Positions 60,120-64,000 of a stretch of 64,000 nt of DNA are shown here, piece after piece (position 1 is the stretch's first letter; each line of letters begins with the position of its first letter). The notes below the pieces were generated by a model that was not told the origin of the DNA, searched no databases, and saw nothing but the letters and a program-made list of their open reading frames with translations. This stretch comes from Saccoglossus kowalevskii (lineage: Eukaryota > Hemichordata > Enteropneusta > Harrimaniidae), in the NCBI RefSeq assembly GCF_000003605.2, contig NW_003145790.1, positions 436,848 through 500,847 on the forward strand, given 5' to 3'. The translations under genes and the position numbers were made by a program.

Positions 60120-60282
60120 AAAGATGTATAACAATAAGGTTATTGCGAGGATACTGCAAAGAATGTACCCAGACAGTAAGCGGCCGCATCGACCTCCGCT
60201 GCGTTGGTCAATATACCCGTTGTAATGTCTTCGTGCATACTTTTCAGTATCCTCGTAATAACCTCATATTTTCACCATCTAC
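60120..60282. repeat. Imperfect inverted repeat with arms of about 40-60 bp
   Basis: aggttattgcgaggatactg (60137-60156) is the inverse complement of cagtatcctcgtaataacct (60245-60264) at 19 of 20 positions. Pairing continues with more mismatches inward (ctgcaaagaatgtacccaga against gtcttcgtgcatacttttca) and outward. It may be a MITE remnant or a structured transcript. Confidence 0.65.
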
Positions 60283-61440
60283 CAATTCATTTTAAAAGTG
60301 TGTTTGCATTGGTACAACGATTTTTTAAACTTTCAACTCAAAATAACTCTGTGTTATCAAACAAGATGTTTTCTAGAAAACTCGTATTTCATCTAAATCA
60401 GCCGTGTCCATGCTATATCGTTACCGAGAAATTACAAAGTAGTACTATGCAAATTAACGCGGAGGGATACTTACTAATACCTTGATAGCATCGCGGTGTA
60501 TATGTAAAATCTGCTAAACCGATCGAAAGATGTGTAATTTACATTTAATTATTTGCCTGGGGATTCCAACATGATGTATATTTTTTTCCGTAAATTGCCT
60601 GCTCAATTCAAGATCTGTACTTTATGACTGACAATATAATAGTTCTATTGCCTGAATCAATATTCGGTGTGGAATTAGGACAGGGCACTGAGCCAACAGC
60701 CAACAGCTGCAGTCAGTGATTAGATACTATCATTGGAGCAGCGGGAGTTGCATGTTACAAGAGAACGATATTTTTTTTTCTGAACAACTGGATATCATCA
60801 TCATCGTCGTAAAACTATGGCCTCGTTGCGACTGCTGATGGTTTCTAAGAAAATCCTCCTGCGGGTAATATACCCCTGACACTGAATTATTCAGTAGCTT
60901 CGCAAAATACACCAATCATCGTCCGTGTTACTTTTTCATTACAGGCGACCAAGCAATGTACTTGTAGAAGACGCGCTGATTGATCAACTGCTTTGATGAC
61001 GTCCTCGTGAAAATATTTAAATCATAGTTCCCAAATGCTGAGTATTTTGGGTATTTATAAATACCGCTCATTAGGAAGCGTAACTTTACTGTATGGATAC
61101 AATATTGTGAACACATTTCCCGATTCTTTAATAGATTTGCGGTTTAATTGTTTACAAAAGACACGTTTCATATTAAGAAAACGTGTGTCTACTTCTGGTG
61201 TTCGCGATCGGCTATAATACGTGACCTCGTTTTAGCAAAATAGCACTTCCACATTTAACATATCCACAGCTGGATTTGTCTAAGTTTTAGTTTACAACTT
61301 GTTTATGTAATTCATTTTTAGCAACACAGACTGGAAAATTAGGAGCGGAATATACCACACTGGGATTCGTATTAACCTCTGATTGTATTGTGGTCATAGT
61401 AGTGACAAACAGTCGGTCGATCAACTTGCCTACACTTTAT
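60283..61440. other. Non-coding, nothing recognised
   Basis: Only short frames. Confidence 0.6.
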
Positions 61441-61661
61441 CGACAACACGGCTTTCGAGATCTCGTCGGAATCGAGAAGACCACGTTATTTGTTTTAAAA
61501 ATACTGTTCCATTCTCTTTCATTGGTGACGTCGACTGTCCACTGACAAAGTTATTTAGAAAAGTGGACGTGGCGACGGGAGGAAAACAAACACTATATGA
61601 GCGGCAACAAGAAGGCGCGTAGTTCTCTTGTTCTCGACGAGATATCGAGCGCTATTTTCGT
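61441..61661. mobile_element. Family 3 MITE copy
   Basis: Left TIR cggctttcgagatctcgtcg then gaatcgagaagac; right TIR gttctcgacgagatatcgag then cgctattttcgtc. The arms match each other inverted, and both match the 4.1-kb copy (agatctcgtcg core and the attttcgt edge). The interior of about 130 bp is unrelated to the other family 3 interiors as far as I can see. Confidence 0.5.
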
Positions 61662-61827
61662 CTCAGTGGACACACACGAAGAGTTTCTGGCTAACCGACA
61701 TATAGATGCCACATACTGCATAGGTCTGTTTCGTGACCCCCTGCAGCGTTGTACATCCGGGTTCTTTCGTTTCAGTGAATCCACTATTCTTATTTCTCAT
61801 TCAACATAGAGTTCTGTTCAAACTTAC

Positions 61828-62455
61828 GAAGTAATCTTTTAAGTACATAGATATGTATAAGTACAATTACATCGGAGTTTAAATAGAACATGTGCCGTGT
61901 TCTAGTCACATTTTGGACACCAATGTACCAACGAGTAGACAATACCTCAAAGAAATCACATTGTACTATCCTGTCGTCTTCAAGACAGTTCACAGAATGT
62001 CGAAGCCATACTATTCGCCTTCTCCGGGCTTAAGTTGACAAATAAACGTAGAAAACGTTTTCCCAAGCTGCTTACATTATAAAATACACCTCACAGGTAC
62101 AAAACCATATGAAGTAATCATCTAAGTAGTACATATGTATTTATTTTTTAAAAAACTTGAATCCTGTATATGTGTCTGGTATAATTACATCCGAAGTCGA
62201 ATCGAACGAGTGCCATTTTCTTCTACTCTCATAATGGAAAACAACATAATTTAACTAACACCTATCACTGAGTAGATAATAGCTTTTAAAATAAATCTAA
62301 TTGTACTACTCTACTAAATACGCGACAGTTCAAGGAATGTCGACGTCATAAGAAGCCTTTTTTTTCCATATTTAGGCATAGTAGACAAATATAGATGAGA
62401 ATCTTTTACCAAGCCTATTACATTATCAAATCTATCTCACAGGCTGTAATCAGAG
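61828..62455. repeat. Diverged tandem duplication (two units of about 283 and 345 bp)
   Basis: Unit 1 (61828-62110) and unit 2 (62111-62455) align from end to end. Matching blocks are gaagtaatcttttaagtaca with gaagtaatcatctaagtagt, ataagtacaattacatcgga with gtataattacatccgaagtc, gacagttcacagaatgtcga with gacagttcaaggaatgtcga, and gcttacattataaaatacac with cctattacattatcaaatct, both ending in ctcacaggt/c. Unit 2 has about 60 extra bp. No shared open frame was found. Confidence 0.75.
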
Positions 62456-62807
62456 GATTGGTTTCAGCTAGTACGCGAATGCCTTCCATGTTTATTTTTC
62501 ATTACACGCAGAAGACCTGCCAGCGGGTGCGAGCAGGTGGGACAGCTGCAGATTGTCGACATTTAACAACTTCAGTGACCTCCGTGAACCTTTTAATACT
62601 GTTTGCTTATTTTGAATTCTGCCAGTATAAATCCGTTTAGTCGTTTAGGAATACTTGTATTGTGTTTAATGGTGATTTATTTTGTCAACAGCAAAGTTTT
62701 GCCAATTGTACTGAATGAATGCCCTCTGTGTGGAACTGCATTGCATTGTGGGTGAACATAAATTGTTCTATGGGAAAACTGTACCCCCTTTCAGGAATAC
62801 ACTTTCC

Positions 62808-62977
62808 ACGCAAATGGCCGCCGGATTCTCGTTAAAAGCGAGAAATCCGCGAGACTTGTTTTTGCCCCTCAAATATCATGGTTTACATAAATCACTGTAG
62901 AGAATGGAACGCAGTTTGAGGAGGAGTAAGAACTCACGCGCCTTTCACGCTTCAACGACATCTCGGCGGCTGTATGC
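62808..62977. mobile_element. Family 3 MITE copy
   Basis: The left arm acgcaaatggccgccggatt then ctcgttaaaagcgagaaatc is mirrored by ttcaacgacatctcggcggc on the right. The next block, gcgagacttgtttttgcccc then tcaaatatcatggtt, is shared with the partial copy near 14.1 kb, which shows a conserved interior. The element is about 170 bp with no coding capacity. Confidence 0.6.
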
Positions 62978-64000
62978 ATCTGATGTTCATTACCAAACAT
63001 TAAAGATTAGGTTTCGTTTCTAGACACCATCGCGTCAGTTTGAAACTTGCGTCTCACGCCTATTTTTTTTTTTTTTTTCAATTTTGAGTACGGATAAAGT
63101 GCGCCACACATGGTAGAATAAGGAAATTTATGTTTTATGGTGATGTTGTGCGGATCTAAATCAACCTTTAATGTATGAAATCGTAATCATTATTTGATTA
63201 ATGTAATACTTTGTTGTAGTATTGAATAATCCTTATATAAATAAAAATTTAAACCGAGTCACCGCATTATTTTTTTCATTTTTTTCTATTTCCCCTAAGA
63301 CGAAAAGCAATTCGAGATTATCGGAAAACACATGCGGCAGGATAAATTGAGTTGATGTCAGTGTTACACTATGTATATTTCATGAGAAACATGCCATTGT
63401 ACCACACTCAGCCTATTAACCTTGTTACAAACTTCACGGAATTACATTCCACACCATAGTGTCAGATTGATTTAACCTTGCACTTGGTAGATATCATACT
63501 AGTAATAGTCGAACCTGTTTAGTATATGTTGCTACGATAAGAAATGCTTTAATGTGTACGGCATACACTTGGGGTAGAATGCTAAATGAAAAGATAATGT
63601 GTCGTGAAATTTCGTATTACTGGGATGAAGAAAATGAAATTGCAAAGTGTTTTGTTTTTTTACCACGATTTCTTCAGTAGAGAATATGCCCAGTAATATA
63701 GGGTGAAAACATTACATATAATTCACTTTAAATGTCAAAAATTATTACACAAAAATTGTGTTTACTTGCGGTATTATAAGAAAACTGCTAAAATGTAATT
63801 TTTAACAAATTTCGTATATTACAACATGGTTAGTCTGATTTTAGCAATCTGATTACTAGTATCTAACGCAGTGTCTGGCCATAGAAGACCTGTTATCCCG
63901 CAAACCTGAATAACCTGGCTTAAATATCTAACCGGATTGAGATCGCTTACGCTCGGTTATTATCTCTCGTCAAATATGCTAATTTTAACCAAACAGGTTA
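62978..64000. other. Non-coding, nothing recognised
   Basis: Poly-T of about 18 near 63062; otherwise AT-rich with no exon candidate. Confidence 0.6.

Overview
This window reads as nuclear DNA of an animal, probably a marine invertebrate. It is AT-rich and gene-poor, with many microsatellites and short non-autonomous DNA transposons. There is one convincing protein-coding exon, which has a splice acceptor at its 5' edge. I cannot name the species. The receptor type (a rhodopsin-class neuropeptide GPCR resembling TRH receptors) and the repeat content fit a lophotrochozoan or an invertebrate deuterostome equally well.

Layout. 1-45,800 is almost entirely non-coding. It holds dispersed copies of three short terminal-inverted-repeat families, several microsatellites (AT, AAAAT and an alternating TAGAC/TAGAA array at 23.2 kb) and a 23-bp tandem repeat near 4.9 kb. 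Family 1 has five near-complete or degraded copies at 8.7, 10.7, 14.2, 17.5 and 21.7 kb and a fragment at 57.6 kb. Family 2 is about 166 bp, with full copies at 29.4 and 44.5 kb and half-copies at 3.6 and 7.4 kb. Family 3 has TIRs that carry their own small hairpin, with copies at 4.1, 61.4 and 62.8 kb and a partial copy at 14.0 kb. Families 1 and 2 share TTAA ends and a related TIR core, so they were probably moved by the same kind of transposase in trans.

45,836-46,950 is the coding exon of a seven-transmembrane peptide receptor of 368 residues. Its upstream exon(s) are not identified. The sequence 5' of it holds five NRF1-type GCGCATGCG(C/T) palindromes, two of them inside a family 2 element.

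46,951-64,000 returns to non-coding sequence. It contains a 58-bp GC-rich minisatellite (53.7 kb), a tRNA-like SINE head (57.2 kb), a long AT microsatellite followed by a decayed Tc1-like transposase fragment (58.3-58.9 kb), a long imperfect inverted repeat (60.1 kb) and a diverged tandem duplication of about 300 bp (61.8-62.4 kb).

I found no operon-like system, CRISPR array, phage, rRNA or intact tRNA. The most interesting items are the receptor's altered DRY and CWxP motifs, the MITE family that carries NRF1-like and YY1-like sites, one MITE copy whose two ends share private substitutions, and the excess of perfect CRE palindromes. Nearly all other open frames are short, lack an ATG or overlap repeats, and are not annotated as genes.
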